Assembly: GCA_963976625.1 (NCBI GenBank)
Contig: CAXBLA010000021.1
Coordinates: 1-53,366 of the forward strand
Reading direction: 5' to 3'
Source of the DNA: UBA1924 sp963976625
GTDB taxonomy: Bacteria > Planctomycetota > Phycisphaerae > Phycisphaerales > UBA1924
Length of the DNA: 53,366 bases
Positions 1 to 8,608 of the stretch are shown in pieces. Under the pieces are notes generated by a model. It was not told the origin of the DNA and did no database searches. It saw only the letters and a list, made by a program, of their open reading frames with translations. A program made the position numbers and the translations under genes. The first letter of the stretch is position 1; every line of letters starts with the position of its first letter.

Positions 1-1
1 C

Positions 2-709
2 TTCGCCGTCGATGTGCGGATCATCCCGGATGTACATCCTCGCTATTTGCCTCAAAATATGGTGATTTCCGAGCTCGAGGGCATGCCCATCCTGAGCTAC
101 CGCGAGAGCCCGATGGCCGGTGTGGGTGGTGTAGTCAAGCGAGCACTCGATATTCTCGGAGCATGCGTCGGCATCGTGCTCTTTGCACCGATCATGGGCG
201 CGATCGCGCTGCTGATCCGGCTCAATAGTTCCGGGCCGGTGCTGTTCAAGCAACAGCGCGTGAGCCTTGGCGGGGGCACCTTCCAGATCTGGAAGTTCCG
301 CACCATGTCTGATGACCCCTCGGCGGCTGGGAATGGCGACGGCGAATGGACCACCAAGGACGACCCCCGGATCACCCGGCTGGGGCACTGGCTCCGCAAA
401 ACCAGTCTGGACGAGCTGCCTCAGTTCTTCAATGTGCTCCGCGGCGATATGGCCCTGGTCGGACCCCGCCCAGAGCGCCCCGAGCTTATCGACAAGTTCC
501 GCGAGGACTGGCGCGGCTACATGCTCCGCCAGCAGGTCAAGGCGGGGATGACCGGGTGGGCACAGGTCAACGGGCTCCGCGGCGATACCAGCCTGCGCAA
601 ACGCCTGCAGTACGATTTGTTTTACATCCGCAACTGGAGCGTGTGGTTCGATCTTCGGATTTTGTTCATGACCATGTACCGAGGATTCATCCATCGGAAT
701 GCGTACTAA
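2..709 (+). CDS. Polyprenyl-phosphate sugar-1-phosphate transferase (WcaJ/EpsL type), 5'-truncated
   Basis: The frame is open from the first bases (FAVDVRIIPD precedes the first internal GTG), so the gene starts outside the window and only about 235 C-terminal residues are seen. The visible part is a bacterial sugar transferase domain: a KRALD motif leads into one hydrophobic segment, followed by KFRTM, DELPQFFNVLRGDM, GPRPE and the WFDL..F ending typical of the family. Family members transfer a sugar phosphate from a UDP-sugar to undecaprenyl phosphate at the inner membrane, the first step of exopolysaccharide repeat-unit assembly. The IIPD segment before the domain matches the C-terminal edge of the CoA-binding-like region of WcaJ proteins. 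The exact sugar cannot be told. It fits the exosortase/polysaccharide genes at the other end of the window, although adjacency is not shown. Confidence 0.93.
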   Translation, partial: FAVDVRIIPDVHPRYLPQNMVISELEGMPILSYRESPMAGVGGVVKRALDILGACVGIVLFAPIMGAIALLIRLNSSGPVLFKQQRVSLGGGTFQIWKFRTMSDDPSAAGNGDGEWTTKDDPRITRLGHWLRKTSLDELPQFFNVLRGDMALVGPRPERPELIDKFREDWRGYMLRQQVKAGMTGWAQVNGLRGDTSLRKRLQYDLFYIRNWSVWFDLRILFMTMYRGFIHRNAY

Positions 710-767
710 CACAACATGAACAGGTTAAATATTGGTGTTTTTATTTGGACGACATCGAGAGCTAGGG

Positions 768-796
768 TTGCGAAATCAGATCAAATGCCGTATAAC
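768..796 (+). promoter_or_regulatory. Predicted sigma-70 promoter of the pseudopilin gene
   Basis: TTGCGA (768-773), a 17-bp spacer and TATAAC (791-796). This is the best promoter in the 371-bp gap between the sugar transferase and the pseudopilin, and would give a leader of roughly 280 nt. I see no intrinsic terminator for the upstream gene and no other gene in the gap. Confidence 0.45.
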
Positions 797-1080
797 TGGT
801 GCAGATAACGAAAAACCAGCCGGCATCATGTGGATGCTTGCTGATCAGTGTGCGGTTTATTCGCAGAAATCAAGGGCAAAGTGAACGGGGATTCCCGGAA
901 CCCTTTGCGGTTTGCGAACGAATAGACACACGAACGAATGGTCAAGGTGCCACTTTCGCTCTTCCATCCTCCGGGGTGAATCGAGTGCTCGGGCATCGGA
1001 ACTCAAACAAGTCAGTGCTTCAAACCGCCTTTGGAGTTCAAAATCGCGGTTCTTGGGCATATTGACAGATGGAGGTCGTC

Positions 1081-2205
1081 GTGGAAAGACGGAAAAACGC
1101 ATTTACACTCATCGAGCTGCTGGTGGTCATCGCGATCATCGCGCTGCTCATCGGGATTCTGTTGCCAGCCCTCGGGCAGGCAAAGCGATCGGCACTCAAT
1201 GTGGTTTCGATCAGCAACATGAAATCACTCAACACTGGGTCCGCCAACTACGCCGCGGATAACTCGGATCGCATCTACAGCTACACATGGCGTGGCGGCG
1301 TGTCCTACATGATCCCCGGCGTACCCAAGGCCAAGACCGGTACCGATGACGGCGATGCGGCCGCTTTCCAGAACATGGACATCCTGATCCGTGCGACTGG
1401 ACGCTCGGCGGGTGATTACAGAATCATCAAGTTCCGTGGTCGCCTCCCTCACCGGCGCTACTCGCACTTGGTGCTCCTTGACTTCCTGACCGATGTCCAG
1501 CCAGAGCCCATCGCAGCGAGCCCGTTCGATCGCAACCTGCTTGATTGGCAGGCTGATCAGAGGGCCTACAAGGATGACCTCGCCGGCAGCAACCTGCCCT
1601 ACGCTAATGGTGTTCCGGGCCCAGGGTACGACCAAGATGCACGCTGGGAAGACCTTGCAGTCCTCATGCGTTGGCCATTCGCTTCGTCCTACCAGACGGT
1701 GCCCGCAGCTTGGAACTCAGACGGGATCGCCGGAGCACCCACCTTTATCCCTGTTTCTGGCACGCCTCACCTTTTCCAGGATGCCCCTGGCGGTGCCCCG
1801 CTTGGACGCCGACGCTACACCCAGGTCGCGCATCCTTCGGGCAAGGTCCACACATTCGAAGAGTTTGATCGCTTCTCAGATAAGGACGGGCTCTACTTCG
1901 CCTACCCCGAAGCCAAGCCCAACCTCGGTTTCTTTGACGGCTCCGTCCGCTCAGAGTCGAGTGCGGATTCCAACCCAGGCTGGAACCCCGATACACCAGC
2001 CGATGAATGGCGTCAGCGATATATCCCACTCGAGACCTTCCCGCTTCCCAAGGACGGCTTAGAGGACAACACCGTCGAGTACTGCCAGCGTTTCCGCTGG
2101 ACCCGTCACGGGCTCCAAGGGATCGACTACGGCGGCAGGGATGTTGGGCGTCGCCAGTACAACCTCCCACAGGAACCAGCCGAAGGCTGCGAAGTTGGCA
2201 ACTGA
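1081..2205 (+). CDS. Prepilin-type N-terminal cleavage/methylation domain protein (pseudopilin)
   Basis: About 374 residues. The N-terminus has a short basic leader, then the prepilin peptidase/methylation signature FTLIELLVVIAIIALL, which becomes the hydrophobic N-terminal helix of type IV pilins and type II secretion pseudopilins. The body is a globular domain with an 'FFDGSVR' motif near residue 290, the DG motif found in the very numerous planctomycete pseudopilins, and an RWTRHGLQGIDYGGR tail also typical of them. I chose GTG at 1081 over ATG at 1069 because GGAGG at 1071-1075 lies five bases before 1081. The role is likely in a pilus or T2SS-like surface structure, but these proteins are highly multiplied in Planctomycetota and individual functions are unknown. 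The gene stands alone between a predicted promoter and a terminator. Confidence 0.9.
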   Translation: MERRKNAFTLIELLVVIAIIALLIGILLPALGQAKRSALNVVSISNMKSLNTGSANYAADNSDRIYSYTWRGGVSYMIPGVPKAKTGTDDGDAAAFQNMDILIRATGRSAGDYRIIKFRGRLPHRRYSHLVLLDFLTDVQPEPIAASPFDRNLLDWQADQRAYKDDLAGSNLPYANGVPGPGYDQDARWEDLAVLMRWPFASSYQTVPAAWNSDGIAGAPTFIPVSGTPHLFQDAPGGAPLGRRRYTQVAHPSGKVHTFEEFDRFSDKDGLYFAYPEAKPNLGFFDGSVRSESSADSNPGWNPDTPADEWRQRYIPLETFPLPKDGLEDNTVEYCQRFRWTRHGLQGIDYGGRDVGRRQYNLPQEPAEGCEVGN

Positions 2206-2235
2206 TCAACGCACCTGTTAGAGAGAAACACGAGT

Positions 2236-2261
2236 CCCCACCGCAAGGTGGGGATTTTTTT
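2236..2261 (+). terminator. Intrinsic terminator of the pseudopilin gene
   Basis: CCCCACC / GGTGGGG stem with a GCAA tetraloop, followed by A and seven T, 31 bp after the stop codon. Confidence 0.9.
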
Positions 2262-2615
2262 ATGCGCTCAATGAGCACCAAGTGTGACGATTTCGATGTC
2301 AGGCTCAGGCTCAGGCGGGCAAGCCGATTGGTGGATCAGGCTCCACTGCTTGGCTGGTTATGCATGCTGAATCAGCAGTGCTCTGGGCTGCGTCGTGCCC
2401 ATGGGGCTTGATCCGCTCTTACGGCTCGAGGCACCATCGATCAGCAGATGCCTGCTTTTGGTCGAGGATCAAGTAGGCCCAATCCCGGCAATGGAGAGGG
2501 GGATGATCGTGTTTGGTTTGAGCTCGGTTTGAGCTTTGGGCGAACTCAGGCGGCCGTGACTGCGGATGATCGATTCAGACACAGGATCGAGCTGAGCGAT
2601 CAAGAGCTGAGCGAT
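2262..2615. other. Intergenic region between convergent genes
   Basis: About 350 bp between two terminators. I see no convincing gene. It holds only short direct repeats: GAGCTGAGCGAT twice (2589-2600 and 2604-2615) and three tandem copies of a CAGGCT-like hexamer near 2300. It may be decayed sequence. Confidence 0.5.
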
Positions 2616-2643
2616 AAAAAAACCAGCCCGGATGGGCTGGTTT
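2616..2643 (-). terminator. Intrinsic terminator of the ClpP-fold protein gene
   Basis: CCAGCCC / GGGCTGG stem with a 4-nt loop; read on the minus strand it is followed by seven T (2616-2622). It lies about 55 bp beyond the stop codon of the minus-strand gene at 2696-4048. Confidence 0.85.
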
Positions 2644-2695
2644 GGGGTGATCATTACTCAAGCCCTGTCTCAGGGCCAGTGTTCAGCAAGGGGGG

Positions 2696-4048
2696 TTATG
2701 GCCCGTTGTAGCGGGATCGGCGGATCTCGGCCTTGCGGGCTTCAATCTCGGATTCCCAGAAGGCGATATCGATGACATCTTCGAAGCCTTCAAGGATCGC
2801 GGGCATCCGCATGTCCTCGGCTTGGTTGAGCAGACGCTTGTAGGTACCAAGGTGCTTGGTCATCTGATTGAGCGCCGAACCCATCTGGCGGACATTGCCG
2901 CCCTGGAGGTTGGCTTCGCGGAAGAACGATTGGATTGTGGACATCAGGCGCGAGCGAAGCTGCTTGGACTTCTTCACATCACGAGCAACAATCTCCTCGG
3001 CTTCATCGCCAGCGTTGTCCCATGGGCCGATCTCTTGGAGTTCGGCGAAGTCCTCGAGTGATCGTCCGTTTTCGGTGCCCTGTACAATACCGTACTTGAC
3101 GGCTTGGTTGTAGGTCAGCGTAAGGATGTCATCTGGGCCGCTGATGGTGTCGTATTCGTCCCCGAGCCCTTCGGTGCTGTCGTAGAGCTTCCAGGTGCCG
3201 TCACGCTGCTCTTTGGCGTAGAGGGCGGATTTGGAGAGCATCATGGCCTTGATCACATAGCCCGAGTAGCCCTGGCCCTCGGCTGCAGAGGTGAGCTTGT
3301 TGGCCCAGATGGAGTTCATTTTGAGATCCACTTCGGCGCTGCCGGTGGCGTTCATGGTGTAGACCACCGCGCCGCCAAAGTCCGAACCTGGCACCATGGT
3401 GATGGTGTCGCAGTTGAAGGCCGGCCAGATCGAGGCGCTAATGGCGGACTCGATGAGCATGTGCATCTTGAAGTACCCGCGGTACTCGTTCATGATGTCC
3501 ACGATCTCTTTGGCTGCCCAAACTTCGCCGCCGCCCGAGTTGATCCGGAAAACCACATCGGTGACGCCCTGTTCTTTGGCGTATTCGAGCGAGTTGGCGA
3601 TGCCCAGCGGGTAGATATCCTGCCCGAAGGTGCCGTTCATGGGGACCTCGAGGATGAGCTCGTAGCCATCGCGCTTGAGGATCTTGTTTTCTTCTTCAGC
3701 CGCGGACTCCATTGTTGGGAGTTTGGCCGGTGTGGATACGGTGCCGGTACCCGAATCGGTGCCCGAATCCGTGTCGGTCACCATATCTTCGTCTTCAGTG
3801 ATCGATTTGATCATCCGGCGATCGAGCGTGATCCGGGTCGAGATGCCGTGCACCTTGGTGTCCATTTCGACACTTCGGCGGGTCTTGGAGATGACGGTGC
3901 CGTTGTAGACGGTGCCGTCACGGAGGATGACCTCGTCGCCGATGGCGAACGCGGAGAACGCACAGATCGCACCGGCGAGTGCCGTGATTTTGAGTGCGGT
4001 GTACGATTGGCGGGCCTTGGAGCCTCGCTTTTTAGTTTGATTGTTCAT
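2696..4048 (-). CDS. Secreted ClpP/crotonase-fold serine protease-like protein (SppA/NfeD class)
   Basis: About 450 residues. ATG at 4048 is chosen because AGAGG lies nine bases upstream; a longer frame to 4123 has no such site. A basic N-terminus and hydrophobic stretch (about residues 18-36) form a signal peptide or anchor. A short beta-rich module (VILRDGTVYNGTVIS, about residues 39-75) follows, then an acidic Asp/Thr/Ser/Gly linker. The central domain reads like the ClpP-class fold of NfeD/SppA: INSGGGEVWAAKEI (oxyanion-type Gly-rich loop) and ESAISASIWPAF, where the Ser in SAS sits at the nucleophile position. A Lys base is not obvious. The C-terminal 100 residues are helical and charged. 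It likely acts in the periplasm on membrane or secreted proteins; substrate unknown. It is divergent from mnmG. Confidence 0.7.
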   Translation of the reverse strand: MNNQTKKRGSKARQSYTALKITALAGAICAFSAFAIGDEVILRDGTVYNGTVISKTRRSVEMDTKVHGISTRITLDRRMIKSITEDEDMVTDTDSGTDSGTGTVSTPAKLPTMESAAEEENKILKRDGYELILEVPMNGTFGQDIYPLGIANSLEYAKEQGVTDVVFRINSGGGEVWAAKEIVDIMNEYRGYFKMHMLIESAISASIWPAFNCDTITMVPGSDFGGAVVYTMNATGSAEVDLKMNSIWANKLTSAAEGQGYSGYVIKAMMLSKSALYAKEQRDGTWKLYDSTEGLGDEYDTISGPDDILTLTYNQAVKYGIVQGTENGRSLEDFAELQEIGPWDNAGDEAEEIVARDVKKSKQLRSRLMSTIQSFFREANLQGGNVRQMGSALNQMTKHLGTYKRLLNQAEDMRMPAILEGFEDVIDIAFWESEIEARKAEIRRSRYNGP

Positions 4049-4189
4049 GCACTGATACCTCTCGTGGTGAATAATTGTGCTGGTTGACCCCTGTAGGGTA
4101 TCAGGAATCGCCCGATTTGCCAAGGTTGATGTTCGTTTTTTGCACGAGTTTTGGGCATAGTCTCCAGAGCGTAAAGGCTATGATCCCCG

Positions 4190-6145
4190 GTGAATACACG
4201 CTTTGATGTCATTGTGGTCGGTGGTGGGCACGCCGGGGTGGAAGCCGCATGGGCGGCCGCGAATCGGCTCGGCAAACCAGGAACCAAACCCGGCACCCAG
4301 CAGGGCTCGGTGGCGTTGGTGTCGATTGATGCCTCTAAAATCGGCGTGATGAGCTGTAATCCTGCAATTGGGGGGCTTGCCAAAGGGCAGCTCGTCCGCG
4401 AGATCGACGCGATGGGCGGCGTCATGGGGCTGCTGGCCGATGCCACCGGGATCCAGTTCAAGGTGCTCAACACCTCCAAGGGCTCGGCCGTGCACGGGCC
4501 GCGCTGCCAATCAGATAATATTGCATACGCCCAAGTCGCCCAGGCGATGATCAGCGATCGCCCCGAGATCGAGGTGATCGAGGGCACGGTCGAGTCCATC
4601 GAGACCCAGCCAGCGGACAACCAAGCAACCGCCACACAAGCGGTCACAGGCGTGCGGATTGTTCAGGATGGGCAAGAGCGGGTCCTCGAATCGCCCACTG
4701 TGGTCGTCACGACGGGCACTTTTATGTCCGCGTTGATGCATATGGGCGATCAGCAGACCGAAGGCGGTCGTCACGGCGAGAAAGCGGCGACCGGGATCTC
4801 CCGCTCGCTCAACGCCCTCGGCTTCGAGCTCGGGCGGCTCAAGACTGGCACGCCGCCGAGGCTCGCGATCGATTCCATCGAATGGGATGCGCTCCCGGTC
4901 GAGGTCGGCGACGACGAACCCGTGCCCTTCTCTGAGCTCACACCCACCGGCTGGCAACTCGGAACGACCAACTGTGACCGGTTCCCGCTGATCGAGCAGG
5001 TGACCTGCCGACAGTCAAGCACGAATATCGAGGCCCACGACATCATCCGCCAGAATCTCGATCGCGCGCCGATGTTCACCGGGCAGATTGAATCCCAAGG
5101 CCCGCGCTACTGCCCGAGCATCGAGGACAAGGTTGTTCGGTTCCACGAACGCGACGCCCACGGTGTGTTCTTGGAGCCCGAGTCACACAGCTCGGACTGG
5201 GTCTACTGCAACGGCATCGCCACGAGCCTGCCCAGCGATGTGCAAGACGAGATCATCAAACGGATGCCCGGGTGCGCGAATGCCAAGATCGTGCAGTATG
5301 GGTACGCCGTGGAATATGACATGGTCCGCCCACACCAGATCTACACCACCGGGCAGACCCGCGCCGTGCGCGGCTTGTTCTTCGCGGGGCAGATCAACGG
5401 CACCAGCGGGTATGAAGAAGCCGCGGCTCAGGGCTTGATCGCCGGGCTCAACGCGGCGATGCTCGCCGACGAGGGCGATGCGTATGAAGGCTTCTCCTTC
5501 GGACGCGACGAGGCGTACATCGGGGTGCTGATGGATGACTTGGTCACCAAGACACCGCGCGAGCCGTATCGCATGTTCACGAGCAGGGCGGAGCATCGGT
5601 TGATCCTGCGGGCCGACAATGCCCCGGACCGGTTGACGCCCATCGCCCATCGGCTTGGGCTGCTCGATCATGATCTGGGCCAGCAGCGTTGGGCCCTCTA
5701 TACACAGCGTCAAACGGTACTCGAACACGGGCGGTCGCTGCTCGATCAGACCCGCGATGGCGACAAAACCATCGCCCAGCGATTGCTCGACCCGGACTAC
5801 ACGGTGGACAATCTGATCGCGGCTATCGAGCCTGCACTGGGCGAACAACCGGCGGGCATCTGGCGGACGCTGCACTCGGACAAACGATACGAGCCGTACA
5901 TCGAACGACAGAAGGGGCAGATCAAACGGGCCTCCGAGATCGAGCATCGTCCTTTGCCGGACTGGATCGATTACACTCAGCTCGATTCGATGCGGACCGA
6001 AGCGCGCCAGGCGCTCAGCAAGTTCCGCCCGACGACCTTCGGGCAGGCGTCGCGCCTCGAAGGGGTGACGCCGGCGGATGTGACGCTGCTGAGCGTGCTC
6101 GTCAAACGAGCGCGGGCGGCCCAGCGTGAGCTCGCCAGCGAGTAG
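4190..6145 (+). CDS. mnmG: tRNA uridine-5-carboxymethylaminomethyl(34) synthesis enzyme MnmG
   Basis: 651 residues, normal for the family. MnmG binds FAD and NADH and works with the GTPase MnmE to modify U34 of tRNAs reading split codon boxes. Visible motifs are the dinucleotide-binding GGGHAGVEAA (residues 11-20), the family signature MSCNPAIGGLAKG, KTGTPPR, the APMFTGQI and GPRYCPSIEDK motifs with the active-site Cys, GLFFAGQINGTSGYEEAAAQG, and the MFTSRAEHRL motif; the C-terminal helical tRNA/MnmE-binding domain is complete. The start is a GTG. A reduced MnmE-like protein lies at 21.0 kb, but it lacks the catalytic C-terminus, so the true partner is presumably elsewhere. Confidence 0.97.
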   Translation: MNTRFDVIVVGGGHAGVEAAWAAANRLGKPGTKPGTQQGSVALVSIDASKIGVMSCNPAIGGLAKGQLVREIDAMGGVMGLLADATGIQFKVLNTSKGSAVHGPRCQSDNIAYAQVAQAMISDRPEIEVIEGTVESIETQPADNQATATQAVTGVRIVQDGQERVLESPTVVVTTGTFMSALMHMGDQQTEGGRHGEKAATGISRSLNALGFELGRLKTGTPPRLAIDSIEWDALPVEVGDDEPVPFSELTPTGWQLGTTNCDRFPLIEQVTCRQSSTNIEAHDIIRQNLDRAPMFTGQIESQGPRYCPSIEDKVVRFHERDAHGVFLEPESHSSDWVYCNGIATSLPSDVQDEIIKRMPGCANAKIVQYGYAVEYDMVRPHQIYTTGQTRAVRGLFFAGQINGTSGYEEAAAQGLIAGLNAAMLADEGDAYEGFSFGRDEAYIGVLMDDLVTKTPREPYRMFTSRAEHRLILRADNAPDRLTPIAHRLGLLDHDLGQQRWALYTQRQTVLEHGRSLLDQTRDGDKTIAQRLLDPDYTVDNLIAAIEPALGEQPAGIWRTLHSDKRYEPYIERQKGQIKRASEIEHRPLPDWIDYTQLDSMRTEARQALSKFRPTTFGQASRLEGVTPADVTLLSVLVKRARAAQRELASE

Positions 6146-6174
6146 CCGACGGATTTTGAAAATACCCGATCGGT

Positions 6175-7062
6175 TTAGCCGCCGAGCATGCGGATCTCGT
6201 CGCGAAGGATCGCCGCGAGCTCGAAGTTCTCCGAGACGATCGCGGCGTCAAGGCGCTGTCGAAGCTCGGCCTTCTGGCTCACCGGCAGCTTGGGGATCAG
6301 CGAGTCGCGCATATCGTTGAGCATCGCGACCTCGCCCGATTCTTCGAACAGGTCCGCCTGGTCGATCGACTCGTAGTAGAGCTTGAGCGCATTGACCCCC
6401 TCGTCGATGGCGAGGATCGCGGCTTTATTCTCTTCGGTCTTGAGCGCTTGGCTTGCCAAGGATCGTGCACGCATCATCAGGATGTACGGGCGGTGCGATT
6501 CCATCGCGTAGCGATCGTCGGTGAGCTGGGCGTGGTTCGCGAAGAGATCGAGCACCCGTAGGTTGCGCGAGGTATCGCGTACGACTGCCTCGTAGTCTTC
6601 GAGCACCAGCATGGCGATGTAGCGGTGGTAGTACTGCTGGGCCTCTTCGCGGAGTGCCCGGCAATCGTCGGGGGTGAGGAACCGGGAGCCGCTGGATTCT
6701 TTGCGCTCGTGGCGCTCATGGCGGGCCTCTTCTTGGGCCTGCTGGGCATCGAAGTCCGTTGGCTCAAGAAACTGCTCTTCGTCATTGTCCTCGCCGTGAG
6801 CATCCGAATCCTCGTTCAGTTCTGCGGCATCATCGGCTTCGATCTGGTCCTGGTCGATCTTGGATTCGTGGTAATCGAGCAGCGAATCGAAGCCATGGGG
6901 GCGTTTGCCGTCGGGGCGGGCGTGGGCCTGCATCTGGAGCAATCCCAGATCCAGACGCACCTGGATCCGGGGGGCGCCGTCGATCCCTTCGATCACCCGG
7001 ACGGTAATTTGACCCGGTTCAAAGGGCCATTCTTCGAAGAGTGGGGACAGGTCTCGTTCCAT
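6175..7062 (-). CDS. UVR-motif (UvrB/UvrC-motif) protein with acidic linker
   Basis: About 295 residues. ATG at 7062 is preferred over TTG at 7074 because GAGAG sits five bases upstream. The N-terminal 75 residues form a compact, mixed domain. Residues about 75-120 are a strongly acidic, low-complexity linker with many Asp and Glu. A helical middle part (RALREEAQQYYHRY onward) has TPR-like character. The last 30 residues (LRQRLDAAIVSENFELAAILRD) are a clear UVR motif, the helical hairpin used by UvrB, UvrC, McsA and ClpC for protein contact. No nuclease or helicase domain is present, so a repair role cannot be claimed; an adaptor role is more likely. It is convergent with mnmG (29-bp gap) and divergent from the sigma factor gene. 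Confidence 0.72.
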   Translation of the reverse strand: MERDLSPLFEEWPFEPGQITVRVIEGIDGAPRIQVRLDLGLLQMQAHARPDGKRPHGFDSLLDYHESKIDQDQIEADDAAELNEDSDAHGEDNDEEQFLEPTDFDAQQAQEEARHERHERKESSGSRFLTPDDCRALREEAQQYYHRYIAMLVLEDYEAVVRDTSRNLRVLDLFANHAQLTDDRYAMESHRPYILMMRARSLASQALKTEENKAAILAIDEGVNALKLYYESIDQADLFEESGEVAMLNDMRDSLIPKLPVSQKAELRQRLDAAIVSENFELAAILRDEIRMLGG

Positions 7063-7094
7063 GAAATCTCTCAAATCGGGGCGCGGAATTGTGT

Positions 7095-7123
7095 ATTATG
7101 CATCGGTTTTCGGATGATGCCAA
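7095..7123 (-). promoter_or_regulatory. Predicted sigma-70 promoter of the UVR-motif gene
   Basis: On the minus strand: TTGGCA (7118-7123), 17-bp spacer, CATAAT (7095-7100), with an expected start near 7088, about 26 nt before the ATG. The rest of this 303-bp divergent gap (7063-7365) should also hold the sigma factor promoter, which I could not place. A small hairpin, CGACA-AAAA-TGTCG, lies near 7150. Confidence 0.55.
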
Positions 7124-7365
7124 TAAAATTTCTATAGACCGATCATAACGACAAAAATGTCGGTTTATCTCTCTAATCGGTGCAATCGGGCAGGTCAATG
7201 CACACAAGTTTGTGAAGAAATTCCCCATACTTCAGGGATTTTCTGGTTCCGCCGATGGAACATTTCGCGTAGACTGACGAACGGAGATAGGGGAGGGATC
7301 TTTGTCCCCCCCGCAATCTGTTTTTTTTCCGGCAGCGCTCGCTGCGGAAAGGGTAGGGTAGGAAA

Positions 7366-8379
7366 TTGAGTACAACTATTGGTTCGTCCGTATCTGGATC
7401 TGCTGGCTCCCGTTCTTCGGGAACTGGGTCAACGCGCTCCTCTGGGGTCAAGACTGCACTGCAGACTTACCTCAAAGAGATCAACCGTTACCAACTGCTC
7501 ACGGCTGAAGAGGAGCGTGAGCTGGGATGGAAGATCATCAACGATCAGTGCCCGGTTTCGCGTGATCGCATGGTCAATAGCAACCTGCGTCTCGTCGTTT
7601 CGATCGCTAAGAAGTACACCAACCGTGGGCTCCCGATTACCGATCTGATCGAGGAGGGCAACATCGGTCTGCTGCGTGCGGTCGAAGGATTCGATCCAGC
7701 GCAGGGTGCACGATTCAGCACCTACGGCAGCTGGTGGATCAAGCAGGGCATCAAGCGTGCCCTGATGAACGCCAACCAGCCCATCCACATCCCCGCATAC
7801 ATGATCGAGCTGATCGCCAAGTGGAAGCTCCACTCACGCCTGCTCTCCGCCCAGCTCGGGCACGAGCCGACGATGGAACAGCTCTCCGAAGCGATGGACC
7901 TGCCGGTCAAGAAGATCCAGATCATCAAGCGCGCCGTGCGTGCGTTCAACGCTCCAAACCAGGCACCCCGTGATCTCAACGGCGAAGCCGTGGGCTTGGG
8001 TGGGCTGATCGAAGACTACCGCGGTGCGGCTCCTGACGATCAATCGCTGCGTTGCGAAGAGCTCGGGATCCTCCGTCGTCTGATGGAAACAATCGATGAT
8101 CGCGAAGCCGATATCCTGCGTCTGCGTTTCGGGCTCGATGGCTCCGAGCCGTTGACCCTCAAAGAGATCGCGGCCGAGGTCGGGATCTCCCGCGAGCGTG
8201 TGCGTCAGATCATCGAAGAATCCCTCGATCGGCTCAACGAGCGTCTCAACGACGCCAAACCCAGCAAGTTCTTCCGGCGTGAAGAGCCCGTGTTCGAGGA
8301 AGTCGATCGCGGTGCAACTAATACCCCGAGCCTTGCGCACAGCGATGACGCCAAGCCCGCCAAGCACAAGGCCGGCTAA
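7366..8379 (+). CDS. RNA polymerase sigma factor, sigma-70 family (RpoD/SigA-like, no region 1.1)
   Basis: 337 residues. The first 28 residues are Ser/Gly/Thr-rich. Region 1.2 follows (TYLKEINRYQLLTAEEE, about 34-51), then region 2 (NLRLVVSIAKKYTNRGLPITDLIEEGN and FSTYGSWWIKQGIKRAL), region 3 (PIHIPAYMIELI) and region 4 (LRLRFGLDG..TLKEIAAEVGISRERVRQI, the -35-binding helix-turn-helix). The -10 recognition residues look like those of primary or group 2 sigma factors. Region 1.1 and the large non-conserved region of housekeeping RpoD are absent, so it may be a group 2 paralogue. The only in-frame start near the domain is TTG at 7366, preceded by GTAGG; a TTG start could limit its translation. 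Confidence 0.93.
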   Translation: MSTTIGSSVSGSAGSRSSGTGSTRSSGVKTALQTYLKEINRYQLLTAEEERELGWKIINDQCPVSRDRMVNSNLRLVVSIAKKYTNRGLPITDLIEEGNIGLLRAVEGFDPAQGARFSTYGSWWIKQGIKRALMNANQPIHIPAYMIELIAKWKLHSRLLSAQLGHEPTMEQLSEAMDLPVKKIQIIKRAVRAFNAPNQAPRDLNGEAVGLGGLIEDYRGAAPDDQSLRCEELGILRRLMETIDDREADILRLRFGLDGSEPLTLKEIAAEVGISRERVRQIIEESLDRLNERLNDAKPSKFFRREEPVFEEVDRGATNTPSLAHSDDAKPAKHKAG

Positions 8380-8407
8380 GGCCGATCAAACAAGCTCTAT
8401 CTCTCTT

Positions 8408-8442
8408 CTGACGGCTCACGCGTGTGAGCCGTCAGTTTTTTT
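8408..8442 (+). terminator. Intrinsic terminator of the sigma factor gene
   Basis: Perfect 12-bp stem CTGACGGCTCAC / GTGAGCCGTCAG, loop GCGT, then seven T; begins 28 bp after the stop codon. Confidence 0.93.
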
Positions 8443-8483
8443 GAACCCGCCCATGCGATCCCGATCGTGCTAAGATGGTGTCT

Positions 8484-8512
8484 TTGAGACTTGTCCGGGG
8501 CATTGGAATATT
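8484..8512 (+). promoter_or_regulatory. Predicted trxB promoter with overlapping palindrome
   Basis: TTGAGA (8484-8489), 17-bp spacer, AATATT (8507-8512). The -10 element lies inside a perfect 10-bp palindrome GGAATATTCC (8505-8514), a plausible operator position. Expected leader about 90 nt. Confidence 0.4.
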
Positions 8513-8608
8513 CCGACAGCCGCCCCGGTTTGCACCCCACCAGCCCCGCCTCTCGCGGAACGCAGGCCAAGGGATACTGGCATGGGACACTGATTCAGGA
8601 GCTTTGAT

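Noticed and set aside
3104..4087. 327-codon plus-strand frame antisense to the ClpP-class gene
   Set aside because: Antisense shadow with Val/Asp/His-biased composition; the minus-strand gene has a signal peptide, a ribosome-binding site and a terminator.
7321..7350. T8 run followed by a GC-rich hairpin before the sigma factor gene
   Set aside because: Order is wrong for a plus-strand terminator, and on the minus strand the run reads as A; it may be a leader element, but evidence is thin.
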